DNA of 64,000 nucleotides from an uncultured Coriobacteriaceae bacterium (GCA_902768975.1 CACXMZ010000004.1:99957-163956), one strand, 5' to 3'; counted from the first letter of the stretch, positions 18,801 to 27,446 are shown. Made by a program: numbers and translations. Notes: generated by a model not told the origin, from the letters alone.

Positions 18801-19911
18801 CAATGCCAAGAGTGGCGAAACAAGCTACACGGCCACTGCTGAAAGCTTAAGCAATGACAACTACAAGCTGCCGGATAACACAACAACAGAATTCACTATC
18901 GTACCTAAGAAACTGACACAGGCCATGATCAGCCTTAACAGCGATACATTCAAGCATGATGGCACAGAGAAGAGCCCTGCTGTTTCAATGACGGATTCGG
19001 ACATCCTGGAAGATGATGCTCCCAAACAGATGAAAGTTGACGAAGACTATACCTTGAGCGGAGATTTAAGCTCTTCGGACCTTGGGACTCACTTCATCAC
19101 GGCAAAGGGAGAGGGCAATTATACCGGATCCATCGACACGAGTTGGATGATTTACAACAACAAATCCGGCGAAGATAAGGAAGAGGGAACCAGTGGCAAG
19201 GGTGATTTTGAAGTATTTGTCGATATAGAAAGCAACACTTCAACCTTGACAGTGGACAACTTCAATATCAGCATGGCAAAGGGATTCCTCACGCAAGAGG
19301 ATATGACTAGATACAATAAAGGCGAGAACATCCTTGTTTATATGATCATTAAGGAACAGCTGGAAAGCGAGGTAGAACCGACTGACAGTTCTCTTCTCGG
19401 CGGATTGTTCAGAACTGAAGGCGCCATGGACATATCCTGGTACGATATCACAGTCTGGAAGAAGATTGGAAGCAGTGCAGCAACGAAGGTGCATGACACG
19501 AAAGATGAACTGAGCATGGGCGTTGAGGTTCCGGATAAGTACAAGGATGCCCCTGAGGGATACACGCGTGAATTCTATCTGGGAAGAGCACACGACGGCA
19601 TGGCGAGCTTGCTCGCGAATACCTCAGAAGTAAAGGTTGGATTTAGCTCAGATAAGTTCTCTACATACGCTCTGGCGTACAAGGATACCGAAATCCCTGA
19701 GCCAGACAAGGACAAGCCGGACAACCCGGATGATTCTGACGACAAAGGCAGCAGCAATGGTAATGGCAGCGGTAAAGGAAGCAGCTCCTCAAAGGCCGCC
19801 GCGAAGACCGGCGATTCTAACGACATTGCGGGGCTGCTGGCACTGATGCTAGCATCAGGTGGAGTGCTTGGAGTGATAGGACACAGACGCAGAAGAGAAA
19901 CGGATAAGTAA
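15877..19911 (+). CDS. Large surface protein with DUF6273 domain, MBG/YDG repeats and wall-anchor-like C-terminus
   Basis: The 1344-residue exported protein begins with a signal peptide (basic KQLRKRR, hydrophobic core, cut near AYA-A at about residue 32). A DUF6273 domain follows (about 55-230) with WWLRSPG at residue 184 and GVRPA near 224. Further on come immunoglobulin-like repeats of the YDG type (SKVYDGTTSATL, DKTYDGNTTAIL) and MBG type (KSKTYGEDDPEFTYT), then a Gly/Ser linker and AAKTGDS, a hydrophobic segment and RRRRETDK. This looks like a variant sorting signal. Codon use (AGA, ATA, GGA frequent) and lower GC differ from neighbours, indicating transfer, probably from Firmicutes. Ribosome site CGGAGG is present. 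It probably binds ligands at the cell surface; the ligand is unknown. Confidence 0.88.
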   Translation: MKQLRKRRGLAIVVSLAMAITMMPVFVMTAYAAAGDPAMVEGTDVLQSTSNTKDAQTVYMADKAWRVIGYGGEGVASATNTMTLLSAGILKTDVVFREYIRDEGSDSWYHQSILQSEVEAIANTFSAGEKAGIATRKLRAGDYNGYDTDTVSRYSVDNALLWPLSTKEAHYTLNGDIRNVHDFWWLRSPGYTSPPFFTCHISYVKSDGNVDEEGCLVTEKNGVRPAFNYKLNSVIFSSAATGGKVSGTIGADSLMTVGSNDSGEWKLTLLDDGTIYGFNSHLNGHEGFTASRADSGNVVAGGKIKIKYNGGRTGTNEYVSVFLKDSTGKIVYYGHLAENSESATGAALTIPSDIALGTYTVGVFAEQCNGDNKTDYGSAISTFDITVVNHSHELTYSADGPTITATCANTDGNCPLTDCKATLTITKPLHDTYGDGKSAEAGITDENSIQGDAKVKYQKKTGESSYDTETETAPTDARTYKASITVGDTTASVEYTIAKADITPEVNIEDWDYGDTPNDPSVTSAGNPGGGEVTYKYYTDEECAKETTSAQGASEEGSVPSYGGDYWVKATVEETDNYKSGTGIKKFTINTAAITVTGLKGDSKVYDGTTSATLGVSDATLVGVKSGDEVRIASATGTFNDKNIGTDKTISSITIVLEGKDAGGYKAAVDSATVTGAITAKEVKVSGIAASDKTYDGNTTAILTFTGALFDGMIDGDDLSVKGKDSQDGTFDNMNVGSGKTVTLPALALDGNDSANYTISDDSQTAASAAITAKELSVTADNKSKTYGEDDPEFTYTSDGLITGDTFTGALERAKGDDVGTYDINQGTLSAGDNYTIKYTKGTFTINKAATNSVTASIEGWIYGDDPNKPNATATHGQETAIFTYSDAADGTYTETVPTGAGTWYVKATVYETDNYVGAVSEPVEFTIAKKEVGLEWSDTELTYNGEDQKPKATATGLVGQDECTVTVSGEKTDSNAKSGETSYTATAESLSNDNYKLPDNTTTEFTIVPKKLTQAMISLNSDTFKHDGTEKSPAVSMTDSDILEDDAPKQMKVDEDYTLSGDLSSSDLGTHFITAKGEGNYTGSIDTSWMIYNNKSGEDKEEGTSGKGDFEVFVDIESNTSTLTVDNFNISMAKGFLTQEDMTRYNKGENILVYMIIKEQLESEVEPTDSSLLGGLFRTEGAMDISWYDITVWKKIGSSAATKVHDTKDELSMGVEVPDKYKDAPEGYTREFYLGRAHDGMASLLANTSEVKVGFSSDKFSTYALAYKDTEIPEPDKDKPDNPDDSDDKGSSNGNGSGKGSSSSKAAAKTGDSNDIAGLLALMLASGGVLGVIGHRRRRETDK

Positions 19912-19997
19912 GAATAAACTTTCTGCTAAAGATTGAAAAAGAAGGGTCATCAAAAAATAGTTTGGGGTTTCTCTAAAGCAACCTGCCTGGCATGCGC

Positions 19998-20208
19998 CTA
20001 GTCGGGCAAGGTGCGTGTGCAGCGCCTGAGGTAGCTCGCACTCAGTTTTTCCGCCTCGCGCGTAAGCTGATCGAGCGTCGGTTTCATTGCTTCTTCGTAA
20101 GAGCTTCCCGACTGGATAGATTCGGCCACCTGCCATGCCGACAAGAACGCCAGATGGATGCCGCCGCCCATGTCGTTAGCAAGGCCTGCGGCACCGCCGA
20201 TGAGACTT
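19998..20208 (-). pseudogene. C-terminal fragment of a flavoprotein-like oxidoreductase
   Basis: On the minus strand, about 65 residues ending in a TAG at 19998 read SLIGGAAGLANDMGGGIHLAF, then a segment ending AWQVAESIQSG, followed by a helical tail. This resembles the C-terminal FAD-contacting part of geranylgeranyl-reductase/FixC-like flavoproteins, which typically has GDAAG...GGGI...A. The N-terminal nine-tenths are missing and upstream sequence changes character near 20208, so it is a remnant. The family call is from pattern memory only. Confidence 0.4.
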
Positions 20209-20600
20209 CAGTTGCAAAACAGCGTCTTCCAGGTTTCGCCTGTTGGAGAGCTGTGTTGTGTAATTCTGTAGCGCAACGTTGTATTCTGCTCCCTGTTGGC
20301 TTGAGTAGCCCTATTGCGCCGCGGCTTTCAAGTGCAGCTTGATTTGTGGCAAGCGTTGCACCTGCGACGACTTTCTGTGCATTAATATCAAGAAGAGATT
20401 TATTATCTGCAGTGCCCACATCATTTTTAGAGCCAGACGTGACCTTTTCGACGCTACCATGTCGTTTTTTCAGTTCTGAGAGTTCTTTTTCGATATCGGG
20501 AGAGCGTAAAAAATGGGTAGTATCCACTGCTTTTATCACTAACCTTAATAGGCAATAAATGGCGCACTGGAAATATGTATGCTTTCTGTATGCCAACAGG
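20209..20600 (-). other. Unrecognised AT-richer gene debris
   Basis: This stretch has no convincing gene on either strand. On the minus strand the frame is open and includes a charged, helix-prone segment (IEKELSELKKRHGSVEKV, then DINAQKVVAGATLATNQAAL). It then runs without a stop into the flavoprotein debris in a different frame. It is probably part of a truncated gene of foreign origin; no family is recognised. Confidence 0.3.
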
Positions 20601-20606
20601 TCTTTC

Positions 20607-20635
20607 TTGCGTAGCTTGTGTTTCGCGCGTACAAT
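20607..20635 (+). promoter_or_regulatory. Promoter of rpsB-tsf
   Basis: TTGCGT (20607-20612) and TACAAT (20630-20635) are separated by 17 bp. The transcript would have a leader of about 105 nt before rpsB. That leader contains the hairpin CACACATGCGTGTG and GC-rich complementary segments, compatible with ribosomal-protein feedback, but no known S2-leader consensus could be verified. Confidence 0.75.
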
Positions 20636-20747
20636 AGCGAAGTTTCTAATCACACATGCGTGTGGGACTGGTCTTCGCAAGTGGCCACCGAAAAAGGCTG
20701 CGAAGTAAGGGACGATCGCACGCAGAGGACTAACGAATGGAGTAGAC

Positions 20748-21608
20748 ATGGAAAAGGTCTCTGTTCAGACCCTGCTTGAAGCAGGCGCCCATTTCGGGCA
20801 TCAAACCCGTCGCTGGAACCCCAAAATGAAGCCGTATATTTTCGGCAGCCGTGGCGACATCTACATTATCGACTTGGTGAAATCCCTCGAAGGCATGGAC
20901 AATGCGTACAGCTTTGTTTCCGAAGTTGCCGCCAAGGGTGGCACGGTGCTGTTCGTGGGCACGAAGAAGCAGGCCCAGGAAGCCATCGCCGACGCTGCAA
21001 ACAGCTGCGGCATGCCTTATGTAAACGCTCGTTGGTTGGGCGGCATGCTCACAAACTTCACCACCATCCGCACGCGTGTGCAGCGCATGGAAGAACTGGA
21101 AGCCATGGACTCTGACGGCCGCATGGCGGTTTTGCCCAAGAAGGAACAAATCCTGCTGCGCAAGGAACTGGTGAAGCTGCAGACCAACCTCAATGGCATC
21201 CGTAACATGAAGAAGACGCCGGACGTGGTATTTGTCATCGACACCAACAAAGAAGCTATTGCTATTCAGGAAGCCAAGAAACTGGGCATTCCGGTAGTGG
21301 GCACCCTGGATACCAACTGCGACCCGGACGACGTTGAATTTGGTATTCCTGCCAACGACGACGCTATTCGTACGGTTAAGCTGCTTGCTGAATTCGTGGC
21401 CCATGCGGTAACTACGGCCATGGGTGCACCGGTAACAGCTGCTGAAATGCAGGCTGCTGCCCCTGCTGTCGAAGCTGCCCCTGAAGCCGCCGCAGAGCCC
21501 GTAGAGGCCGAAGCCGCTGCTGAAGAAGTTGTTGAAGAAGCCGCTGAAGCTCCTGCCGAAGTTGCCGAAGAAGCAGCTGAAGCCACCGAAGAAGAAGCCG
21601 CTGAATAA
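20748..21608 (+). CDS. rpsB: 30S ribosomal protein S2
   Basis: S2 is a late-assembling small-subunit protein. The first 225 residues are canonical ([68 protein letters not shown]). A tail of about 60 residues made almost only of Ala, Glu, Val and Pro follows, as in some actinobacteria. It is the first gene of the rpsB-tsf pair with its own promoter. Confidence 0.97.
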   Translation: MEKVSVQTLLEAGAHFGHQTRRWNPKMKPYIFGSRGDIYIIDLVKSLEGMDNAYSFVSEVAAKGGTVLFVGTKKQAQEAIADAANSCGMPYVNARWLGGMLTNFTTIRTRVQRMEELEAMDSDGRMAVLPKKEQILLRKELVKLQTNLNGIRNMKKTPDVVFVIDTNKEAIAIQEAKKLGIPVVGTLDTNCDPDDVEFGIPANDDAIRTVKLLAEFVAHAVTTAMGAPVTAAEMQAAAPAVEAAPEAAAEPVEAEAAAEEVVEEAAEAPAEVAEEAAEATEEEAAE

Positions 21609-21709
21609 CAATGCGAACACCTGGGCTCAAAACTTTTAGAGCTGCGAGCCAGGAATGGCGAAAAAGTAAACCTATGCGGCCCGCGCCGCTTACAAGAAAG
21701 GAAACTCCC

Positions 21710-22570
21710 ATGGCTGAAGTAAGTGCATCTATGGTAAAAGAACTCCGCGAAATGACAGGCGTTGGCATTCTGGAATGCAAGAACGCCCTGGCAGAAGCTG
21801 AAGGCGATCTGAATCGTGCTGCTGACATTCTGCGCGAACAGGGTATTGCCAAGCAGATCAAAAAGGCCGAACGTGCAGCCAACGAAGGCACCGTTGTGGC
21901 CCTGGTATCCAACGACTGCAAGACGGGTTCGGTTGTTCAGCTGAACTGCGAAACCGACTTTGTAGCTATCAACGACAAGTTCAAGGCCTACGCCGAACGC
22001 ATTGCCCAGATCGCTCTGGACAACAAGTGTGCCGACGTGGATTCCCTGAAGGCTGCGGGCGACGGCAATGAAACCGTTGAAGAAATCATCACCGACTGCG
22101 TGCGCGTGATGGGCGAAAACACCCAGCTGACCAAGGTGGCTAACGTTGAAGCCGACGGCGTATGCGCCTACATCCATGCTGGTGGCAAGATTGGTGTGCT
22201 CGTAACCTTCGAACTCGAAGGCATCGATCCCGGTTCCGACGCTTTCACCACCTATGGTCGCGACGTGGCAATGCAGGTTGCTGCTATGTCGCCGGTTGCT
22301 GCTAACCGCGAAAACGTTCCCGCCGACGTGGTTGAACATGAACTGGAAATCTACAAGGCCCAGGCTGCTGAATCTGGCAAGCCCGAAGAAATTCAGCAGA
22401 AGATGGCTGAAGGTCGCCTGGAGAAGTTCTACAAGGAAAGCTGCCTGACTGAGCAGGAATTCGTGAAGAACCCCGACATGACCATCAAGTCCTACACCGA
22501 ACAGGTTGCCCAGAACATGGGTGGCAAGATTAGGGTTGTGGACTTCATCCGCTTTGCTTTGGGTGAATAA
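21710..22570 (+). CDS. tsf: Elongation factor Ts
   Basis: EF-Ts recycles EF-Tu by nucleotide exchange. The product has 286 residues and begins MAEVSASMVKELREMTGVG, with the conserved MLECKNAL-like segment and the LNCETDFVA motif of the core. The frame extends upstream to 21611, but the ATG at 21710 has a GAAAGGAAA ribosome site and matches the family start exactly. About 100 nt separate it from rpsB, the usual arrangement. Confidence 0.97.
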   Translation: MAEVSASMVKELREMTGVGILECKNALAEAEGDLNRAADILREQGIAKQIKKAERAANEGTVVALVSNDCKTGSVVQLNCETDFVAINDKFKAYAERIAQIALDNKCADVDSLKAAGDGNETVEEIITDCVRVMGENTQLTKVANVEADGVCAYIHAGGKIGVLVTFELEGIDPGSDAFTTYGRDVAMQVAAMSPVAANRENVPADVVEHELEIYKAQAAESGKPEEIQQKMAEGRLEKFYKESCLTEQEFVKNPDMTIKSYTEQVAQNMGGKIRVVDFIRFALGE

Positions 22571-22608
22571 TTAGTTCCGCCGTTCTTCAGAAACCTGGGA
22601 GTTTTTGA

Positions 22609-23895
22609 ATGGCTGAAGAAGTAATCATAGCGCGCGAAACGCACGAGCTGAAAGGCACGGTGCAGGTTGCGGGTGCGAAGAATTCCGCACTCAAGCTGAT
22701 TGCTGCAGCCATTTTGGGGCAGGGCGAAACCACGCTCGAAAACATCCCCAAGATTTCCGACATCGACATTATGAGCGAAGTGCTCGAACGCCTGGGCGCC
22801 CACGTCCAGCGCGACGAGCACTCGCTGCATATAGACACGTCTTCGGTTGAAAGCTTTGAAACGCCCTACGAACTGGTAACCAAGATGCGGGCAAGCATTT
22901 CGGTTTTAGGCCCGCTGGTAGGCCGTTTTGGCCAGGCGCGTGTTGCCATGCCAGGTGGCTGCCAGATTGGCGCGCGCAACATCGACATGCACTTAGTGGG
23001 CATGCAGGTGTTGGGCGTTGAATTCGCCGTCGACCACGGTAACCTGGTTGCCACTACGCCCAATGGCCTACACGGCGGCAACATCTTGCTCGATTTCCCC
23101 AGCGTGGGTGCTACGGAAAACACCATGATGGCTGCTTGCGTGGCCGAAGGTACGACTGTTATCGACAACGCTGCGCGCGAACCCGAAATCGAAGACCTTG
23201 CCAATATGCTCAATGCCATGGGCGCGCACATCACGGGCGCAGGCACGTCTACCATTACCATTGAAGGGGTGCCGCTCGCAAGCATGCACCCATGCACCCA
23301 TCGCTGCGTGGGCGACCGCATCGAAGCGGGCACCTTCCTGGTGGGCGGGGCGCTTTTGGGCGGCCCCGTGACGGTTCAGGGCATCAACCCCAGCTTCTTG
23401 CGCATGGCCCTTACCAAGCTGGAAGCATTCGGTTGCACGGTGGAAATGGGCGATGACTCCATTACGGTTTCGCGCACCCAGCCCCTGCGTGCGGCCGACA
23501 TTCAAACGCTTCCGCACCCCGGTTTCCCGACGGACTTGCAGGCTCAGTTCATGCTGCTGGCGTCACTTGCCCAGGGTAGTTCCATCATCACGGAAAACGT
23601 GTTTGAAAATCGCTTCATGTTTGCGGCTGAAATATGCCGTATGGGTGCCGACGTGCAAATCGACGAACATCATGCCGTCGTTACGGGCGTCGACCACCTC
23701 CAGGGCGCGCCCGTGGAGTCGACCGACCTGCGTGCTGGTGCTGCACTGGTGCTGGCGGGCTTGGCGGCCGAAGGCGAAACCATCGTGCGTCACATCGAAC
23801 ATATCGATCGTGGCTATGAAGACTACGTGGGCAAGTTACGTTCCCTGGGCGCCAATATCGAGCGCGCCACGATTGAGTCGCTCAGTGCGCGTTAG
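22609..23895 (+). CDS. murA: UDP-N-acetylglucosamine 1-carboxyvinyltransferase
   Basis: MurA transfers enolpyruvate from PEP to UDP-GlcNAc, the first committed step of peptidoglycan synthesis. The 428-residue protein shows GAKNSALK near the start, the active-site Cys118 in PGGCQIGARNIDMH (the fosfomycin target), the GATEN motif, HRCVGDRIEAGTF and FPTDLQAQ. The cysteine is present rather than Asp, so fosfomycin sensitivity at the enzyme is expected. It lies 38 nt after tsf and just before an LCP-family gene. Confidence 0.96.
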   Translation: MAEEVIIARETHELKGTVQVAGAKNSALKLIAAAILGQGETTLENIPKISDIDIMSEVLERLGAHVQRDEHSLHIDTSSVESFETPYELVTKMRASISVLGPLVGRFGQARVAMPGGCQIGARNIDMHLVGMQVLGVEFAVDHGNLVATTPNGLHGGNILLDFPSVGATENTMMAACVAEGTTVIDNAAREPEIEDLANMLNAMGAHITGAGTSTITIEGVPLASMHPCTHRCVGDRIEAGTFLVGGALLGGPVTVQGINPSFLRMALTKLEAFGCTVEMGDDSITVSRTQPLRAADIQTLPHPGFPTDLQAQFMLLASLAQGSSIITENVFENRFMFAAEICRMGADVQIDEHHAVVTGVDHLQGAPVESTDLRAGAALVLAGLAAEGETIVRHIEHIDRGYEDYVGKLRSLGANIERATIESLSAR

Positions 23896-23903
23896 GGGCT
23901 GTC

Positions 23904-25367
23904 ATGCCAGGCCCACGTCGCAGAGCAACATCGCGCCGCTCCCGCAGAGTTGAGCAGGCCGCGGTGGGCACACATGTTAATCGTTCGTCGCGCAATTCCG
24001 TAAAGCACAACAGCGTAAACCTGAAAGCGCGTGCGGCTTCACGCACGGGCGAAATTAGTCATGTGGTACCGCAGACATCTTCGCGTGAAAGCAGGTCGGC
24101 CTATGCTCATCGCGCGCGCCAGAAGGGTTTCACCTGGCGTAGCCAAACCAAAGAAAAGGTGCGCACCATTATTTTGGCAGTGCTGGTTATTGCGGCACTT
24201 ATTGGTGTGGCCCTGGGCGTTACCTGGCTGGTATTCAAAGCCCAGGTCGACGGTAAAATGCACTTAAACGACGCGGCACTTTCCGAAGTGCTTTCGGCGC
24301 CTGAAGAAAAAGGCGACCCCTATTTTGTTTTGATTGCGGGGGCTTTCAACGACAGCATGCGTGAAGACGACGGACCGCATCTGCTTACTCTGGCGCGTGT
24401 TGACGAAACGAATCAAGCCATCACGCTTGTTAACCTGCCCCACAATATCGAAATGACCATGTCGGACGACGAATACCACGTCTTGTCCTACGCGCAGTTG
24501 CTGGGTGGCAATGCGGAATTGGTTACCCAGGTTGAAAACCTCTGCGGGGTAGAGCTTTCGCATGTCGTCCTGCTCGACGATGCGGGCTTTGTGGACATCG
24601 TGGACAAGATGGGCGGCGTAACGGTGGACCTTGCCCTAGAAGCCGACGACCCCGACACTGGCTCCATTTACATTCCTGCGGGCGTGCAGCACCTAGACGG
24701 CCAACAGGCGCTCACCCTCGTGCGTTGCGATAACTACACCACGCCGCTCGACACGCGGGCTCAGGTGCAGGCGCAGGTGATAGAAGCCTTGCTGCAGCAG
24801 CTCTTATCGAAGTCGCGCTTCGGCAAGATGACGTCGCTTGATGCGGTGGCTAAAAACGTGAAAACCACCATGTCCTTCGACGAATTGTGGCAGCTTGTTA
24901 AATCATTTGGATCGGGCAATGGCATTACCTTCTATTCTGGCATCGTGCCAGGACAGATTTCAGTCGACCCCGACGGCACCTTCTATAGCGTGAACCGCGC
25001 GCCCTTCGACAATATGATGGAAGCGGTGAAGGAAGGCCGTAATCCTGACGAAGCGGCTACGATTTCTGGCTTGACGCCCAACATTGTGCGCGTAAGCGTG
25101 AAGAATGGTGCAGGCATCGTGGGTGGTGCTGCGGACGTTGCTGCCGTGCTTGAAGCGGCGGGCTACCAGGTGCCCGAAAAGGGCAATGCCGACAACTATG
25201 TCTACGATGAAACGCTCGTTGTGTACAAGAGCGACTTGTACAAGCCAACGGCTGAAGATATTCTGTCTATCCTAGGGAATGGGCGTACGGTTGAAGCTGG
25301 CCTGTTCTACGAATTCGACGAAGACATCCTCGTCATTGTCGGCAAGGATTGGATCCCTACTAATTAA
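23904..25367 (+). CDS. LytR-CpsA-Psr family protein with LytR_C domain
   Basis: LCP enzymes attach glycopolymers to peptidoglycan outside the membrane. The 487-residue product has a very basic cytoplasmic N-terminus of about 85 residues and one membrane segment (about 92-113). An LCP-like domain (about 130-320) and a C-terminal LytR_C domain (from about 390, VRVSVKNGAGIVGGAADVAAVLEAAGY, with its conserved NGAG) follow. The LCP domain is divergent: the usual PRDT catalytic patch reads LPHNIEM, so the conserved Arg and Asp are replaced. It may bind rather than catalyse. It starts 9 nt after murA and is probably cotranscribed. Confidence 0.85.
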   Translation: MPGPRRRATSRRSRRVEQAAVGTHVNRSSRNSVKHNSVNLKARAASRTGEISHVVPQTSSRESRSAYAHRARQKGFTWRSQTKEKVRTIILAVLVIAALIGVALGVTWLVFKAQVDGKMHLNDAALSEVLSAPEEKGDPYFVLIAGAFNDSMREDDGPHLLTLARVDETNQAITLVNLPHNIEMTMSDDEYHVLSYAQLLGGNAELVTQVENLCGVELSHVVLLDDAGFVDIVDKMGGVTVDLALEADDPDTGSIYIPAGVQHLDGQQALTLVRCDNYTTPLDTRAQVQAQVIEALLQQLLSKSRFGKMTSLDAVAKNVKTTMSFDELWQLVKSFGSGNGITFYSGIVPGQISVDPDGTFYSVNRAPFDNMMEAVKEGRNPDEAATISGLTPNIVRVSVKNGAGIVGGAADVAAVLEAAGYQVPEKGNADNYVYDETLVVYKSDLYKPTAEDILSILGNGRTVEAGLFYEFDEDILVIVGKDWIPTN

Positions 25368-25393
25368 TTTCGCTGTTCTGCCGAACAGCGAAA
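25368..25393. terminator. Bidirectional hairpin terminator after the LCP gene
   Basis: An 11-bp perfect stem TTTCGCTGTTC/GAACAGCGAAA with a TGCC loop begins immediately after the stop codon. It lies between convergent genes. The core shares CGCTGTTC with the cloverleaf repeats. Confidence 0.8.
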
Positions 25394-25397
25394 CCCT

Positions 25398-25631
25398 TTA
25401 TAGCCTAGGACCGTTCTCGAGGAAGAAGCGGCAGAACCAGCAGTTTTCTTTGACCGTGGCACTGCGGTCGACGTCGGGGTTCATGAGAGCATCGAGCGGT
25501 TCGACGCGTTCGTAGGTTGGGCGGGTGCAGTGCGTGTTATAGCAGTCTGCAGGGCAGTATTCACCTGGGGTATTGTGTGGACAGCGCGTCTGCCACTCTT
25601 CGTCGCAGCCGCGTTCTTCCCAACATTTCAT
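25398..25631 (-). CDS. Small cysteine-rich protein of unknown function
   Basis: This 77-residue soluble protein has eight cysteines: six in the first 35 residues (KCWEERGC, RCPHNTPGEYC, ADCYNTHC) and a CWFC pair near residue 65. The spacing suggests metal or iron-sulfur binding, or a disulfide-rich fold; no known family is assigned. The ATG has an AGAAAG site upstream. It lies next to nfu on the same strand, which may hint at iron-sulfur biology, but the two are separated by a terminator hairpin. Confidence 0.65.
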   Translation of the reverse strand: MKCWEERGCDEEWQTRCPHNTPGEYCPADCYNTHCTRPTYERVEPLDALMNPDVDRSATVKENCWFCRFFLENGPRL

Positions 25632-25717
25632 AGCAGTAATCTTTCTTGCTCAAGTGAACAAAAAGGGCTTTAAGAGGGCATGCAAAGATGCCTCTTAAAA
25701 CCCTTCGCAGCGCAATA

Positions 25718-25744
25718 ATTCTGCCGTTCGGGAAACGGCGGAAT
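25718..25744 (-). terminator. Hairpin terminator after nfu
   Basis: ATTCTGCCGTT pairs with AACGGCGGAAT (11 bp with one G-U) around a short loop, directly 3' of the minus-strand nfu gene. It belongs to the recurring CCGTTC/GAACGG hairpin type seen also at 49741-49768. Confidence 0.7.
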
Positions 25745-25747
25745 ACC

Positions 25748-25978
25748 TTACTGTACGGGCACTACGCTCGTAACGCCAGGTACGCGTTCCTTCAGGATGC
25801 GCTCTACGCCGTGGGCCAGCGTCATCTGGCTCATGGGGCAACCCTTGCAGGCACCCTGCAGTTCCACGCTTACGACGCCTTCGTCATTAACGTCGACGAG
25901 CGCAACGTCGCCACCGTCGGCCTGCAGACTCGGGCGGATAAGCTCCAGAACGCTTGCTACTTGTTCCTTATCTACCAT
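25748..25978 (-). CDS. NifU-like iron-sulfur scaffold (Nfu domain)
   Basis: This 76-residue NifU C-terminal domain carries or transfers a 4Fe-4S cluster between two subunits. It shows LELIRPSLQADGGDVALVDV and the cluster motif CKGCPMS, followed by GVERILKERVP. The frame extends upstream by 18 codons, but the ATG at 25978 has a strong GGAGGAG site and matches stand-alone Nfu proteins. It points to housekeeping cluster assembly in an anaerobe. Confidence 0.93.
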   Translation of the reverse strand: MVDKEQVASVLELIRPSLQADGGDVALVDVNDEGVVSVELQGACKGCPMSQMTLAHGVERILKERVPGVTSVVPVQ

Positions 25979-26159
25979 GGTTTTCTCCTCCGTTTGGATT
26001 TCGCTTTGCAGCGCCATTCTACCACAGCGCACGTTTACGTTTTATTACAAGTTCCTCACAGATGCTTCCTGCAGATGCGCATAAGCTATGAAGCCGTACC
26101 TGCACAGGTGCGCGCGGGCACCCCTTAAACATTCAGGTGCGCTACAATACCTTTTCGTT

Positions 26160-26996
26160 ATGCTAAATGACCTTTTTCATAGTCTCGACCCGGTGGCCTT
26201 TTCGGTGGGCCCCTTTTCGGTGCGCTGGTACGGCATTGCCTACGTGCTTGGTTTTCTTTTTACGGCCGTCACCATGTATCGCGTGGCTAAGCATTGGCGC
26301 ATCAAGGTGGGTGTCGACCAGGTTTCGACCATCATTATGTGGATAATCATTGGTGTCATTTTGGGCGCGCGCTTGGGCTATGTGCTGTTTTATGGTGGCG
26401 ACTACTACCTGCAGAACCCGAGCAAAATTCTTATGTTTAACGAAGGTGGCATGAGCTTCCATGGGGGGCTGATTGGCGCCACACTCGGTGGCTTTATTGC
26501 AGCCCGCCAACTGAAGATGCCCTTCGTGACCATAGCCGACTTGGTGGTTATTGGCGCGCCCATCGGTTTGTTCTTTGGTCGTTGCGCCAACTTTGTTAAC
26601 GGCGAATTATGGGGCGCGGAAACCAGCCTGCCCTGGGGTGTGGTCTTCGGCGGCTTTGCCGGCGACGTACCGCGCCATCCCACGCAGCTCTACGAAGCAT
26701 TCCTGGAAGGCATCGTGCTCTTTGTGGTGCTCTACGCCCTTTCGCGCAAGGTTCCTGCGCGTCCACGTGGCACCTTTCTGGGAACTTTCTTGCTGCTTTA
26801 TGGCATTTTCCGCTTCCTCATTGAATTTGTGCGCCAACCTGACGCGCACATTGGCTACCTGGCGGGCGGCTGGCTAACCATGGGTCAGGTGCTTTCGGTG
26901 CCGCTCGTGTTGTGTGGTATTGCGGTGCTTGTATGGGCGAATCATGCGAAATTGCCCCAGCAAGGTGTCGAAGTTACCGACAAAACCGTATCATAG
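26160..26996 (+). CDS. lgt: Prolipoprotein diacylglyceryl transferase
   Basis: Lgt adds diacylglycerol to the lipobox cysteine of prolipoproteins in the membrane; several lipoproteins occur in this window. The 278-residue protein has about seven membrane segments and the Lgt signature GRCANFVNGELWG, plus GGMSFHGGLIGA and HPTQLYEA. The frame runs back to 26088, but the ATG at 26160 begins the normal family sequence. A TACAAT box at 26143-26148 lies only 11 nt before it, so the mRNA has almost no leader. Confidence 0.95.
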   Translation: MLNDLFHSLDPVAFSVGPFSVRWYGIAYVLGFLFTAVTMYRVAKHWRIKVGVDQVSTIIMWIIIGVILGARLGYVLFYGGDYYLQNPSKILMFNEGGMSFHGGLIGATLGGFIAARQLKMPFVTIADLVVIGAPIGLFFGRCANFVNGELWGAETSLPWGVVFGGFAGDVPRHPTQLYEAFLEGIVLFVVLYALSRKVPARPRGTFLGTFLLLYGIFRFLIEFVRQPDAHIGYLAGGWLTMGQVLSVPLVLCGIAVLVWANHAKLPQQGVEVTDKTVS

Positions 26997-27068
26997 AGCC
27001 ATACTGTAGGTGTCAGTTTACGTAAAAGGGGCGCACGAACGGGGCGCCTGAAAGAGAAGGAGAATCCT

Positions 27069-27446
27069 ATGTTGAAGTTTTATAAGTGCGAACATTGTGG
27101 CAACGTGGCAGTTAAGGTGTACGACAAGAAGGTGCCGCTCATGTGCTGCGGCGAAAAGATGGTCGAACTGACGGCCAACACCACCGACGCTGCTACTGAA
27201 AAGCACGTGCCTGTGGTTGCTGTTGATGGCGCCAAAGTCGACGTTGTCGTGGGCGAAGTTGAGCACCCCATGACCGAAGAACATCTGATCACCATGATCG
27301 TGCTGGAAACCAAGAAGGGCTTCCAGGTTGCCGAACTTACCGCTGAAGATGCCCCGAAGGCAAGCTTTGCGGTTGCCGAAGGCGACGAAGCCGTGGCAGT
27401 GTATGAATACTGCAACCTTCATGGTCTTTGGGTCGCGAACCTGTAA
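27069..27446 (+). CDS. Desulfoferrodoxin / superoxide reductase
   Basis: The enzyme reduces superoxide to peroxide without making oxygen, a defence typical of anaerobes. The 125-residue protein has the N-terminal desulforedoxin domain with Fe ligands CEHC and CC (residues 8-29). The catalytic SOR domain has His ligands in EKHVP and VEHPMTEEHL and the Cys-His pair in CNLHGLW. It is thus the two-iron class. Ribosome site AGAAGGAG precedes the ATG. It is a single gene with its own terminator. Confidence 0.96.
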   Translation: MLKFYKCEHCGNVAVKVYDKKVPLMCCGEKMVELTANTTDAATEKHVPVVAVDGAKVDVVVGEVEHPMTEEHLITMIVLETKKGFQVAELTAEDAPKASFAVAEGDEAVAVYEYCNLHGLWVANL

